NCBI GenBank assembly: GCA_036768485.1
Contig: JAVLUZ010000075.1
Location: 1 to 64,000 of the forward strand
Reading direction: 5' to 3'
Source of the DNA: Mermis nigrescens
Lineage: Eukaryota; Nematoda; Enoplea; Mermithida; Mermithidae
Length of the DNA: 64,000 nt
Both the position numbers and the translations under genes were made by a program. Below are positions 21,804 through 33,019 of the stretch, one piece after another. Within the stretch, counting starts at the first letter, position 1. Each line of letters starts with the position of its first letter. The notes under the pieces are model-generated. The model had not been told where the DNA came from and ran no database searches. It saw only the letters and a list, made by a program, of their open reading frames with translations.

Positions 21804-22843
21804 GCCGGTGTCACGCGGTAAAGTGTCCGGCATCGTAGTGTCCGGCCGGACACTTTAAGATGCCGTAAAGTGTCCGGGTCCGTCTTAAAGTGTCCGGCCT
21901 GTGTTTGTGTAGCGTAATGTCATTTAGGAATGCTCTTGCTGGTTAAGATAATGAAACAATTAAGCACAGACGATTTATTGCTACACTGCATGATTTTCGG
22001 AATGATGCAAAATTAGGTACCAAGACAAATTTTTATTTACAGCGAATTGACAAAGTGACTAAGTGAAACGAAATAAAGAGAAGCAGGTGATGTCACGTAA
22101 AAATGCTGATATATATATAGACACAGGGCCATATTTTCAGGGGCGGTGGCGCCCAGCCCAGCCCCTCGTGGCCGAAAAATTATTGAAAAGTGAAGACAAT
22201 GTGCAAAAAATTGGAAAATTTCATGTCTGACGTGAAATCCTTAAAAATTCGGAGCTTTGCGGAATATGTGGAGTATTTCCTATAATTCTGGCTCTAGTGC
22301 GATTAAAAAACGACACTTTTTGATTGCAAAATTTTAAAAATTCAAATTTTTATTACTTGTCTAAGTGAATGGAGCTTATCGAAAACCCCCAAAATACGGT
22401 TTTTGTGAAGTCCTCTGGACTTTTCCAGGATATAGACTAATTCATTTGCCGAAATTCAAAGATATTTTTCAGAAACTTTAAAGGATCAGAGCCTCCAATT
22501 CGCAACGCACTTTCGATAACGGCCAAATATTTTAAATGAACTCCAGAATATTTATGCATCAGAAGCAACCAAAAGTCATACGATTTGTGATCATAACAAG
22601 CGGTCAAAGGTCACAGCTTTGCATTGTGCGTAAACAATAGTCAGTTTATTGTTGAATAAGTACATACATGCATATGCAACTTCGCTACTGTTGCGAAAAA
22701 TAAGAACAACATGACCCGGACACTTTACGGCAAGGCCGGACACTTTACTACTCATCGTAATGTGTCCGCCGGACACTTTGCCGCATCGTAAAGTGTCCGG
22801 CCGGACACTTTACCGCCCGGACACTTAACGACGTTACACCGGC
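21804..22843. mobile_element. Foldback-style element with tandem AAAGTGTCCGG termini
   Basis: The left end reads GCCGGTGTCACGCGGTAAAG and the right end, reverse-complemented, reads GCCGGTGTAACGTCGTTAAG, so the outer termini are inverted repeats. Inside each end lie clusters of AAAGTGTCCGG and its reverse complement CCGGACACTTT (about 21820-21900 and 22713-22830). The middle (about 21900-22700) is AT-rich and encodes nothing recognisable. I could not find a clean target duplication. The plan resembles foldback (FB) or Mutator-related non-autonomous elements. Confidence 0.7.
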
Positions 22844-23148
22844 CCGCGAAAACGAAAATAAAAGTTCAATACGAAACAATAGATCGATTTTTCCATAGAA
22901 TTGAATAGATTTTTGGTGAAAAAAACTTTTCAAGGGAATTTAACAAGAAACAAATACAGCTAACCAGAATTAATTTATTCCCCGACTAGTAAGATTACAA
23001 AACATGAAGTGATTACGGTAAAGAAGGACTAAACGCGCAAAGATGTCCATCTGAAGCATTATGAGAAATGAATGAATAGCGAAAAACATTTGGCTAGCCA
23101 GGACACGTTATCTTTATGATGTAAGTACCTAATTAAAACCGGTCCAAC

Positions 23149-23407
23149 CATACGTGGGCAGCGCCGAAATTCTGGGGGGGGGTGAAAAAATTTTCAATGG
23201 TAAAAAATAGTCTTAAAAGTGATCGTATGGCGAAAAAACACCATTTTTCGACGTTTCTAATTGAGCACTATCCAATGGCATCAAAAAATCGCTAAAAACG
23301 CAAAAAAATTTCAAAAATTGAATTCTGGGGGTTATTTAGATTTCTGGAAGGGGGTATTCCAAGTTCTGCTGGGGGGCATACCCCCGAACCCCCCACGCCC
23401 ACGTGTG
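23149..23407 (+). mobile_element. Family 1 hAT-like MITE, subtype B
   Basis: CATACGTGGGCAGCGCC to GCCCACGTGTG. The flanks GGTCCAAC and GTCCGAAC share most bases but with an offset, so the duplication is imperfect. Confidence 0.82.
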
Positions 23408-23793
23408 GTCCGAACTCAGTACTATTGTTTCTCATTACCATGACGTATAATTCATTGTTAACCCGTCCGAACAGTTTTTTAACGCCTGTCTGCTATGTAA
23501 TTTATGTAACCGGAATATTTATATGACTTAGTCGCCGTAGAATTTAAGCAAAAAAGACGACCAGTTATATTTGAATACGACATCGCAATGGATTTGAGGC
23601 ATATTTGGCTGACTGCCACAAGGAATAATCAACCAACGCTATAAGTTTCATATATCTCCGAGTTCCTTTGCCATATCTAACTTGTGGCTTTAAAACAGGG
23701 TTAGACGGCTAAATGTGGAAGGACGCGGAGTTGAAAAATTCCATGAATTCTACCATTTTTTTGAACCTATCACCATCAGATGCCTAGCGCTGC

Positions 23794-25252
23794 CATAGAC
23801 GTAGCCAGGGGGCACTGGGGGCACATGCCCCCCCCCGGAATTTTTCTGAAATATTGTTGATTTTTCTGTTGCAATAATGTGTGTCCAGAGAACTGAGTTC
23901 AAAAAGACAAAAAAGTCAAAATTTTCCGGCGCTTACCGCCACCGAGTCATTATTATTTATTGTTATGTAGATACAATGAATTAAAAAGCTTGAATCAGCT
24001 AGAATAACCCAACACTTCACATCACTTTAGTAATTTAATGCACTATTTGCTCGTTGAATGAAACTGCGCATGCTTGTTAAGCATAATAGTAAAAGAGCGA
24101 AACTGACTGTGTATATACCAGTTTGTCCATTCTCTGCTTTGTTTGTCTTTCTTTACAAGGACACATAATCCTATTTTAAATGAAAGGAATGGCCAAATTT
24201 TTCTTGTTTTTGCGCATTTCCTGTTTTCTGAACTGCATCTTGTTAATGAGAAGGCCAAAAATGGGCCTGAAAACGATAAGAACAAAATTTTCATTGATAC
24301 ATTTTTATATATCTTATTGGCAGCGACCGTTCCGTTGCTGCGCTATCTAATTAGCAGAGGTCGAAAAACGCATTTCAGCTCAGAAGTTTTGTGCAATGTA
24401 GGAGTTCATCAATTTCAAGTGTTTTTGGGTTTCATTCAGAACCGAGATTCGGCCGGTTTTGTGAAAATTTTAACGTTACTATTCAACATTGAAATGCTTT
24501 TTTCACAAAATCTTCCGGGACTCTGCCCCGGACCCCGCTGGGAACGCTTGAGCGAAGCAAACCAAACGCCCGCAGCTATAAAATCTCGTTGTGCATGTGC
24601 AACGAGATTTTTGGGAGAAAAAGCCAGGTAAAAGGGTTAGGAATTTCAAAAAATTCCCGGCGTTTCGCGCCAGCATTAATTTGTCTGTTTTGTATGATTT
24701 AAGCGGTACAAATTAGTTTATAGTGCAAAAACGTCAAATTTGCCGGCGCATAGCGCCGCCACTTACTGTTCTTTCTTTCTGTAAAGCTCACTGCGTTTAA
24801 AGCCTGAATTACTCAAAATATCTTCAGACAAAGTTAGTAATTCGCAGTTTTCTTAGAAGCATGAACTGTCAAAATTATTTTGCACAAATTTGATAATTTT
24901 CTGCTCTGTCAGACTATTAGTATTCACAGAGCAACAAACTCTTAAGGGCGGTAAACAAATGACTAAATTTCTCGACGCTTTGCGCCACTTATGATTTCCG
25001 AACTGTTTGTCAATAGAAAGGCCGTAAATTCTTCATGAAAACGGTAGAAATTCCACAAATTTTCGGCACTTCGCGCCGCGTAACACTTTTTGTATTTTTG
25101 ATCGTCATAAACCAATAAATTAGCTAGGTTATACTACTAAAGGTCGAAAAACTCGTTTTGTTATACATAACGTTACCTACTGGCATTCAATGCAAAAGTA
25201 GTCTTAAAATTTTTTGTTTCTGCCCCCCCGAACCAAAATCATGGCTACGCCT
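23794..25252. mobile_element. Family 5: roughly 1.46-kb hAT-like non-autonomous element
   Basis: Left end CATAGACGTAGCCAGGGGG; right end 'ATGGCTACGCC' preceded by a C-run, i.e. inverted termini around CGTAGCCA. GCGCTGC stands directly before the left end and directly after the right end (7-8 bp duplication). The interior carries several variants of the GCGCTTCGCGCC near-palindrome (24660-24671, 24746-24757, 25066-25077). The longest internal frame (24143-24631, plus) shows no transposase motif, so the element appears non-autonomous. Confidence 0.65.
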
Positions 25253-26803
25253 GCGCTGCTAAGCAATAAATGCTAAAATATTAGCTTAAACTATTTATTG
25301 AAGGTAGCCGACCATATGGATCCTCAAAGAAGCTGAAAGACCCCCCTCCTAAAAATCGACAGACCTCCAGGATTTAATTTTGTTGGAATTTTTAGCTATC
25401 TTACCCCATCGGACCAAAGCTTTGTTTTATCTCCATGCATAGTTATTCAGTCGCGAGGTGGCTTGGATGGCTAAAGAGGCATAGCCCACTAAAAATTCAG
25501 TATACAGCGCAGATCCATTAGAATGAAATTTTTTGACTTTTTTTGCGATTTTTTACGCACTAGACCCCACGCCATGGGTACCCCATAATTTGGTAGAGGT
25601 TCTTTGTAGCCCAGTATATGTCCATTTCACATCGCGCCGAACAGAGCAAAAAAAGCAAGCGAACAATATTATTTTCTAACGAGTTAAAAATAGACAAAAT
25701 TATCCTGTTTGTTAAGCCAGGGAGAAATAGACGCAGAACGCGGAAACGAATGCCTAATTATTCTAAGTAGAAAAGCAAAACCGGAAAGAGAAACGACGAA
25801 GACTTCCGGAAACGAACATAGGAAGTAACGTATATAACTATGTTGGGAGTTTAAAAAATCAACTATACGTTATCTCGAAGTTTTGCGAAAAATAAGTGTT
25901 ACGTATCACAAATATATAAGGCTTAGCGAGCAATTCAAATAACAGAAAATCGTTACAATCTGAAATTTTCGATGCTCAAAATCAGGAGCTTGGAAGATTC
26001 CCCCGACCCCCATCCCTTGATTTTTGGAAAAATTGAAGTTTTTGACACTTTTTAGGTGTTCTTGACCGTTTTGGGCCAAAAATTGGAATTTATTCACCTT
26101 CCCCGCCCCCTGCCTTAAAAACGAACCTTAACTCACACCCGAAATTTCAAGCCGTTACGTACATGTTAAGAATCGATCAGCGAAGGCTAGGGTGTGACTA
26201 GCCGCTATACTTAAGTTATAAAATATTGTATGTAAAAACTATAAAAAACATAAAAACAAAAAATGTTAATTATCAAATAAGGAGAAGAAATAAGAAATAG
26301 TGAAGCAATAAATGTGAGTAAATAACATCCTATTATTGAAACTATGACTAAAAACGACCAATACATATAATATCTCTAGGTAACCTACGTTTGCGTTCCT
26401 TTTTCAGCAGAACAGTTTCATATTTAAATTATTTAAGTTTAATCAGTCAATTAAATAACTAGTTTGCTTCAGGCTGTTAAAACGCAACCGTTTCTGAAAA
26501 TGAGCCTGGTGGGCCTTTTTGGGCTTTTTGGTTGATATGGGGGTTGACTGAGTGAAAAAATAGGCTCCGTTCGACTAGAAACAGATGATACGTGAGAAAA
26601 AAATAAAAAAATCAATTTTTCAAACGATTTTTGAAAAAAAATTGAGCAAGCATACTGCTTTTCAGGAAAAAATCAGCAGAAAAACGAATCAGATATATTT
26701 GTCAACTAATTCTGCGAAAACATCGATCAATCATTTGAGAAGCAAGTTCAGCGACTTTATTTCGCCCAAAATGGGGTTTGCTACGATAAATATTGCTAGA
26801 AGG
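25253..26803. other. No gene recognised
   Basis: AT-rich sequence with scattered family-like fragments (for example 'AATCGACAGACCTCCAGGATT' style text near 25355) but no complete ends and no coding evidence. Confidence 0.45.
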
Positions 26804-27042
26804 CATACCTGAGCGTGGGGGATTTGGGGAGGGTATGCAACCCCAATAATTAAAATACCCCCAGAATTCAATTTTTGAAATTATTTTGTTTTTTTTCTTC
26901 AATTTTTTGATGCCAATGGATAGTGCTCGATGAGAAACGTTGAAAAATGGAGTTTTTTCGCCATACCACCATTTTTAAGGCCATTTCTTCACGTTTGAAA
27001 AAATCTTGCACCCCCAGAACTTTGGTGCCACCCATCTTTATG
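26804..27042 (-). mobile_element. Family 1 MITE, minus orientation, older copy
   Basis: CATACCTGAGCGTGGGGG to 'GGTGCCACCCATCTTTATG', with the reversed middle blocks (TTGATGCCAATGGATAGTGC, 'CCATACCACCATTTTTAAGG'). Flanks CTAGAAGG and TTCGAAAG agree at 5 of 8. Its right flank abuts the next element. Confidence 0.75.
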
Positions 27043-27060
27043 TTCGAAAGTACTTGAAAT

Positions 27061-27648
27061 GACATGCAGACATTAGAGCGCACGACATTAGAGCGCCGAC
27101 ATTAGAGCGCAGCGACATTAGAGCGCGCGACATTAGAGCGCGCGACATTGGAGCGCCGATATTTCAGTGCAGTGGGTATTTTTCAGTTTTTAATTTGTGG
27201 CGACAGCAATTGCTTGCGGATTCGGATTGGTGCCAGCCAGACATGGGCTAAGCCTAAGGCATAAATAGAGCGAAAATTGCTCCATTTATCTCAGGCTTAG
27301 CCCATGCGCTGGCACCAATGTGAATGCACATAACTAAGCCTAAGCCTAAGACATTGGTAACCACGCTCAGTTACAGTCCCCCGACGCTTCAGATACTAAG
27401 CCGAAACATTCCCAAAGGGAGGCTTACTTTTCGCCTATCGTTAAACACATGAACTTCAACAGCCTGTAACTCGGTCAATAATGTCGACCGCCACCTAATT
27501 CTTTCAAATATGAACTGCCCACCCCAAACTCAGTTATAAAATGTCCTTGTCGTTACTTTCTGGGACTTTCCAATCTCTATTACTTTAGCCGAAAGAATTC
27601 AAAAGTCTGTTCATTTCTATTATGGCTGCGCTCTTATGTCGGCTCACC
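27061..27648. mobile_element. Mutator/foldback-like element with GACATTAGAGCGC tandem end and 9-bp TSD
   Basis: Left end GACATGCAGACATTAGAGCG opens an array of at least five GACATTAGAGCGC units (to about 27155). The right end, reverse-complemented, reads GGTGAGCCGACATAAGAGCG. The 9-mer ACTTGAAAT lies immediately outside both ends (27052-27060 and 27649-27657). A 9-bp duplication plus G-initial inverted ends are hallmarks of the Mutator superfamily, to which Drosophila-type foldback elements have been linked. The interior holds a separate hairpin (27226-27319) and no transposase. Confidence 0.75.
27226..27319. repeat. Imperfect hairpin, arms about 42 bp
   Basis: ATTGGTGCCAGC at the left and GCTGGCACCAAT at the right close a stem that continues through ATGGGCTAAGCCT and AGGCTTAGCCCAT; only a few bases in the middle stay unpaired. 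It lies inside the 27061-27648 element. Confidence 0.85.
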
Positions 27649-27657
27649 ACTTGAAAT

Positions 27658-28818
27658 ACGATAAATATCTTTTGTTTTACACATATTATTTCATTACGTA
27701 AAACTAGGATAGTTTATCGTAGAATAAAACTTTCCTATGCGCAATAGAATTGAGTTATCAGTAAGAAAGATTTAATCGACTGTCAGACGGAATGCATGCG
27801 AACGTTGATCTTTAAAACATAGAACCTAATTATTGTAATAATTTGGAATAGGTTTCCGAGTAATTCAATTTAAGCAATAAAATTGGAAAAAATCTACCAT
27901 CATTTGCATCCTGTCAATAATACGTTGATTGGGCCTTAATTCTGGTTATCTGGGAGTTTGAAATTTTTCGAAGAAAAAAATGTCGAAAAGGTTGTTAGGT
28001 GCGAAGAGCAGCATTATCGACGTTTTCCATCAAGTTCAATCCATTGCTAATCGCAAAAATAAGATAAAAATTAAGAATTTGACTCTGAGACTAATCAAAT
28101 TCTGAGATTCTCGAATTTTGGGGTTTCGGACCCCCCAGCGCTCATGTTTGATTACTTCTCCTTTTTCTCCGAAAATTCATACTTCACTTGAGTTTAAATA
28201 GGAATCAAGAACCAATAATATGAGACGTTTTGCGCGCAAGCAATAGAATGCGAAAGATGACAAAAACTTGAACAAACAAAGAAATATGAAGGAACTAAAC
28301 AAGAAAAAGAAAACAATAAGGGCAAAATTAAACGAATTTTTTTCTGGCGAGTACCGGCAAATAATGGTGCGAGCTAAACAGACATAAGTATTCATTATTG
28401 AATAGACGAAAGCTATTATGAGACGCGACAAAGTTAGGACAACATTGCACGAAAATCCAGAAGTGACGTAAAAAAATACCGGAAAAGACGCAGAGATGAC
28501 GAGCGAAATTCAAGTTCAAAAATAGATTAGCTTTAGCATGATTTTGCATGTCTTTCTCCGCACGTAACGCGCATGATTTTTTCAGCAGCTGTGCCAACAG
28601 AGCTTCACGTGCGAATTTTAAAATTTTGTTCATAGCATAGACCGATGCGAAACAACAAAATCTATCAGTCTGAATTATTACAAAAAAATAAATACTATTT
28701 GCACGAAATTGTTGCCTTTTAAGAAAAATTCATTTTTATTGTAGGTATTCGAATTTACCGTAAATACACGAAACGATAAGCTTTCTGGCCCGTACGGCAT
28801 CATATACACATGTATTAC
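27658..28818. other. No gene recognised
   Basis: AT-rich, no complete element ends, no splice-flanked open stretch. The 101-codon minus frame at 28328-28633 has no motif and overlaps a second frame, so I do not call it. Confidence 0.45.
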
Positions 28819-28826
28819 AAACTAAC

Positions 28827-29215
28827 CATAGAAGCACCGCGTGGTTGATCTGGGAAAAGTCAGTAGGCACGTATCTCTGGGGAGGAATGGGGGGGGTGGT
28901 TCGGACCCCTCAAATTCAGAAAAATCGAAAAAATAGGACATCTTTAACGTTATTTTGTGCTATTTTTGGCCTTTTTGGGCTTAGTCCCCCAAAAAAATGG
29001 TGTTGGTCCCCCCAAAATAGGACGGCCGGCTACGTGCCTGGAAGTCAGTCGGTCTGGGGGAGATTTCAACCATAGGGCTTTTTGAGCTGAAATGGCCTAC
29101 GAACTTCTATAAATACTAAGAAAGGAGGAACTATGTGATCCACAGTTTCTGATCGATTTCATGCACTTTGAAAAGAAATTTTATGAACATTCGGGGGTAG
29201 GGGGTGTTGGACGAT
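28827..29215 (+). mobile_element. Family 3 element split by a family 4 insertion
   Basis: Starts CATAGAAGCACCGCG and resumes after 29048 with family 3 interior text ('TTTGAGCTGAAATGGCC', 'GTGATCCACAGTTTC', 'AAAGAAATTTT'). The interruption is the element at 28864-29040. The right end is not sharp. Confidence 0.6.
28864..29040. mobile_element. Family 4 MITE nested in a family 3 element
   Basis: TAGGCACGTATCTC to CCGGCTACGTGCCTG, 177 bp, sharing interior blocks with 12255-12418 ('TTTTGTGCTATTTTTGG' / G- and C-runs) in the opposite orientation. Flanked by AAAGTCAG and GAAGTCAG (7 of 8), which lie within family 3 sequence. Confidence 0.8.
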
Positions 29216-29547
29216 ACATGAGCAGGCAGCATCTAAATTGTGGGCGGCCTGGGTGATGTATATCTAGCAATAATCATAAAAAGCTCGGCAAAATATTTTT
29301 CAATAGGGGTATATCGATTTTTGGGTGTCTACCAGATACTCGAGGGAGGAGGTCTAAAACCCCGAATCCGCATTCCAAGCGTGGTATGAGCCCCTTAGAA
29401 GTAGCTGAAAGACGCCCTAGATCAAAAATACCCCAAATTAATTTTCGTTACTATTTCTAGCGATTTTGCCCCATCAGATCCCATAATTTGGCTGTTGCTG
29501 TCTACCCATGCCCATAACTCTTCTGCGCATGTCAGCCTGGTTATAAC

Positions 29548-29802
29548 CATACATGCGCAGCACCAAAATTCTGGAGGGGGTGCAAAGGTCAAAAATGGCC
29601 TTAAAAATGATAGTATGGTGAAAAAACACGATTTTTAGGGTTTATCATCGAGAACTATCCATTGGCATCAAAAAATTGCGAAAAAAACAAAAATAAATCC
29701 CAAAACTTGAATTCTAGGGTGTATTTTGGTTTTGGAGGAAGGGGGTATTCGACCTTCTGGGGGGAGTGCATACTACCTCCAATCCCCCTACGCCCATGTG
29801 TG
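29548..29802 (+). mobile_element. Family 1 MITE, mixed subtype
   Basis: CATACATGCGCAGCACC (B-type left end) followed by an A-type middle ('GGCCTTAAAAATGATAGTAT', TTGCGAAAAAAAC), ending GCCCATGTGTG. Flanks GTTATAAC and GTCATGAC agree at 6 of 8. The A/B mixture suggests recombination or a shared ancestor. Confidence 0.8.
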
Positions 29803-30092
29803 GTCATGACCCTTGATCAAATCAACAACTATCGTAATAAAATCGTGAATTTAAAAAAAGCGATGTGATTTCTCGGCAAAAAATGTAGTCAATTTTTTAG
29901 GTTAAGGCGAAATAATTTTCTAAGCAAACAAATTTTCAGTCAATCCTTAACAAATTCAAAAGTGCGACGGTTTTCAGTATCTTTTGAATGTTTAATCCTT
30001 AACGCGAATTTCCTTAACTTTTTTATTGATAGAAATGTCTCTCTGACATCGATTATAGAAGAAAATGCGAAATAGAGACGAAAACTAGAAAC

Positions 30093-30545
30093 CAGGGCGG
30101 ATTTAGGGGGGGGCGGGCGCTTCCCCCATTGACCCAAAATAGTGCTCAAAATTAAGGATTTTTGAGCGATTTTTTGCGATTTTCGGGTTGTAACTGCTAA
30201 TTTTTCCGCCCAAGTGAGGGTTCCGCCTACCTTAGGGCTACCGCCATACGTGGGCAGCAAGAAAATTCTGGGGGGGGGTCCAAGATTTTTTGAAGGTCAA
30301 AAATGGCCTTAAAAATGGTGATATGGCGATAAAAACACCATTTTTCGACGTTTCACATCAAGCACTATCCATTGGCATCAAAAAATTGCGAAAAAAACGA
30401 AAAAAATTTTCAAAAATTGATTTCTGGGGGGTCTTTTGATTTCTGGGGGTCTTTTGGTTTCTGGGGGGTCCAGACCCCCCCAGATCCCCCCACGCCCATG
30501 TGTGGCTACCGCCCCCCGCCTAGGAAAATCCTGGATCCGCCACTG
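30093..30545. mobile_element. Family 2 hAT-like element, interrupted by a nested family 1 copy
   Basis: Ends CAGGGCGGATTTAGGG and GGATCCGCCACTG. CTAGAAAC stands perfectly duplicated on both sides (30085-30092 and 30546-30553). The element's own sequence breaks at 30244 and resumes after the 8-bp duplication of the nested insertion. Confidence 0.9.
30245..30504 (+). mobile_element. Family 1 hAT-like MITE, subtype A, nested, perfect 8-bp TSD
   Basis: CATACGTGGGCAGCAAG to GCCCATGTGTG with GCTACCGC on both sides (30237-30244 and 30505-30512). The TSD is made of family 2 sequence, so this insertion is younger than its host element. Confidence 0.93.
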
Positions 30546-31556
30546 CTAGAAACGAGTACCTATAAAAAAATTAACCGTTTTGTTCAAGATAAACAAGATT
30601 ATTTCAAGCAAAATGCCACGTTTTCCAAGTCAGTTGTTTTCAAGGGCGCGCAAAAAATGATCATGGACGCCACGAAGCCGAATAATTATTTATTCGGAAA
30701 TAGATCCCACGTAATAAATGCGCGCACGATATTTATTTCTGCGATAAAGTGCCATTTCATATTGGCCAGACAGACACATCCGGCTGCGTGTGGAAGTCCG
30801 CATGGCGACGCGAAAATATGTAAATAAAAACAATGAAATATAAGAAAACATGAAAGATAAAAATATGAAATATAGAATGTAAATGATAAAAAATATAAAA
30901 ATATAAAAAAATACGAAAGTAAAAAATGTTTTGAAAAATTTCAGTGCACTAAAATTAAATATTTCAAAATTCTGAAGTAGCCCAAAACTGGATCTTTTTC
31001 CTCAATGCCCGAAAATCCCACAATACCACGATTTTCTAATACAAGTATGGATAGAAATTGATAAAAAAACGTTGAAAAGAGTTTCTCTTCTAAATTCTAA
31101 TTTTTGACCCTGCACCCTTATAACATTGTTTGCTTTAGGCAGCCATCATACTGCCCGTTAAAATAAATTAATATAATAATAAAAGAAAGAAAAATACGAC
31201 GTAAATCAAGTTTAAGGCCAGAAGAGACAATAATGAAAACTGTTTGCAAAACTGCTTAAAACGAAGCAGAAAGTGCGGAAATGTAGTTTGGCATTATTTT
31301 GATGTTTAAGCAAGTCACTCTAGATCAGTAATGCTCACCGGCTGATCGATTAGACACTGCTGACCCTCCAGATGGCCATGCTATGCACTTATGATCGTAC
31401 TTCAGAGGTTAATCTTCAGCACGCCCATTCTAAGCGTACTAAAAAAAGTTTTAAGAGTTTTGTTTCAAAAATTTCCGCATCGCATACATGTAACGGCTGG
31501 TAATTTTGAATGGGGGTCCGCGACCATTTTTAGAGGGCGGAGGGAAGGGTGGTGGG

Positions 31557-31825
31557 CATAGGTGGGCAGCACCAAAATTCTGAGGGGGGGGGGGAAGAAG
31601 CGAAAAAATTTTCAAAGGTCAAAAAATGGTCTTAAAAGTGGTTGTATGGCGAAAAAAACACCATTTTTCGACGTTTCTCATCGAGCAATATCCGAGGGCA
31701 TCAAAAAATCGCTAAAAAAGCAAAAAAAATTTCAAAAATTGAATTCTGGGGGTATTTTGTTTTCTGGGGGGAGGTATTTCAACTTCTGGGGGATGCATAC
31801 CCCCAAACCCCCACGCCCATGTTTG
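31557..31825 (+). mobile_element. Family 1 hAT-like MITE, subtype B, perfect 8-bp TSD
   Basis: CATAGGTGGGCAGCACC to GCCCATGTTTG, flanked on both sides by GTGGTGGG (31549-31556 and 31826-31833). It contains a run of ten or more G near the left end. Confidence 0.9.
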
Positions 31826-31961
31826 GTGGTGGGGGTTCAATGATCGCAATTTTCGGCCAAAAGCGGCCAAAAAACACCTAGAAATGGCAAAAAATTCTAG
31901 TTTTTTTCAAGAGCTAGAGGGGGGTCAAAAACGTGCTGGCTTTGGAGGGATGGGGGACAAC

Positions 31962-32223
31962 CATACGTGGGCAGCAAGAAAATTCTGAGGGATGCAAGAT
32001 TTTTTGAAGGTCAAAAAATGGCCTTAAAAATTGTGGTATGGCGATAAAAACACCATTTTTCGACGATTCTCATCAAGCACTATCCATTGGCATCAAAAAA
32101 TTGCGAAAAAAACGAAAAAACTTTTTCAAAAATTGAATTCTGGAGGGGGGTATTTTGATTTCTGGGGGTGTTTTGGTTTCTGGGGGATGCATAGCCCCCT
32201 TAAACCTCCCACGCCCAGGTGTG
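31962..32223 (+). mobile_element. Family 1 hAT-like MITE, subtype A, perfect 8-bp TSD
   Basis: CATACGTGGGCAGCAAG to GCCCAGGTGTG, flanked on both sides by GGGACAAC (31954-31961 and 32224-32231). Only 136 bp separate it from the preceding subtype B copy. Confidence 0.93.
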
Positions 32224-32820
32224 GGGACAACCGACTCAGGATAGGGGATTTCCCATCATCCCTGCTACATGTATGGTATAGATTAATGAGATGAGTGTGC
32301 AATTTTACAATCTGACGAAGCAAGGCATTAAGACAACAAGTTACGTGCTGAAAATACAACTTGCGTACCTAAATAGAACATTAAACAAACAAATAATTTG
32401 CATCAGAGAACGAGCGTGTCGCCAGAAAGCGAACGGAATAAAAGCGAAGGCAGTCTAATTCACAGATGCACAGCACGGTCGGTCATGGAGGCACCTACAA
32501 GGTTTTTTTGATAAAAAATTTTCCATTTTGCCATTTTGGAGTGATAAACTCGCAAACCCCCAAAACTGACTTGCATAAAAGAAAAAACTCTCTATAAAAT
32601 CGCAAATTACGAAAAGACAAAGCTAAAATCCACCGATCTACAAATCGCTGGAAAAATGTTGGCAACGAAGCTCGCTACGGGCTAAACATGAAAAACTGGT
32701 GTTTTTGAAAATGAAAATTCGCACGAATGTCGGTCAACATCGTGACGATTGGCAAAACAGGATGGAAACACATCACATTATTTATGACGATGTGGGCTAG
32801 AATAAAAGAGTGGTTTGTAC

Positions 32821-32901
32821 CTTCGACGCAAATCCCGCTGCCACCAGGGTCCATACGGAATGGGGCGTCAGGCCGGGCCTTATCCGTCGTTTCGCCGCCA
32901 T
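32821..32901 (-). CDS. Probable first coding exon of an unrecognised gene
   Basis: On the minus strand an ATG at 32901 sits in a strong start context (AAAATGGCGG). Twenty-seven codons follow, basic at the start (MAAKRRIRPG) and then mildly hydrophobic (HSVWTLVAAGFASK), to a donor-like AAG/GTACAA (GT at 32820-32819), leaving the frame on a codon boundary. The patch is clearly GC-richer than its surroundings, and a TATA box lies about 120 bp upstream. The rest of the gene would lie at lower coordinates on the minus strand, but I could not identify a matching second exon. The donor is not a strong one, so the exon end is tentative. Confidence 0.45.
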
Positions 32902-33019
32902 TTTGGCCAGAATTGGCCCATTTGTCTGGACGACAGAAAGAATCGCCGATCGTGCTAACCGATCAAACAAAAAATATGGGCAAAAACGTAACCGTCTTCG
33001 AACAGGAAAAAATGCCCCG

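Noticed and set aside
28328..28633. 101-codon minus-strand frame
   Set aside because: No domain, no splice context, overlaps another frame; composition fits chance in AT-rich DNA.
31642..32294. Recurring peptide-like frames of the type 'FRRFSSSTI' and 'WHQKIAKK' in many places
   Set aside because: They are translations of the family 1 MITE interior, appear wherever the element lies, and are broken differently in each copy; the element shows no coding conservation.
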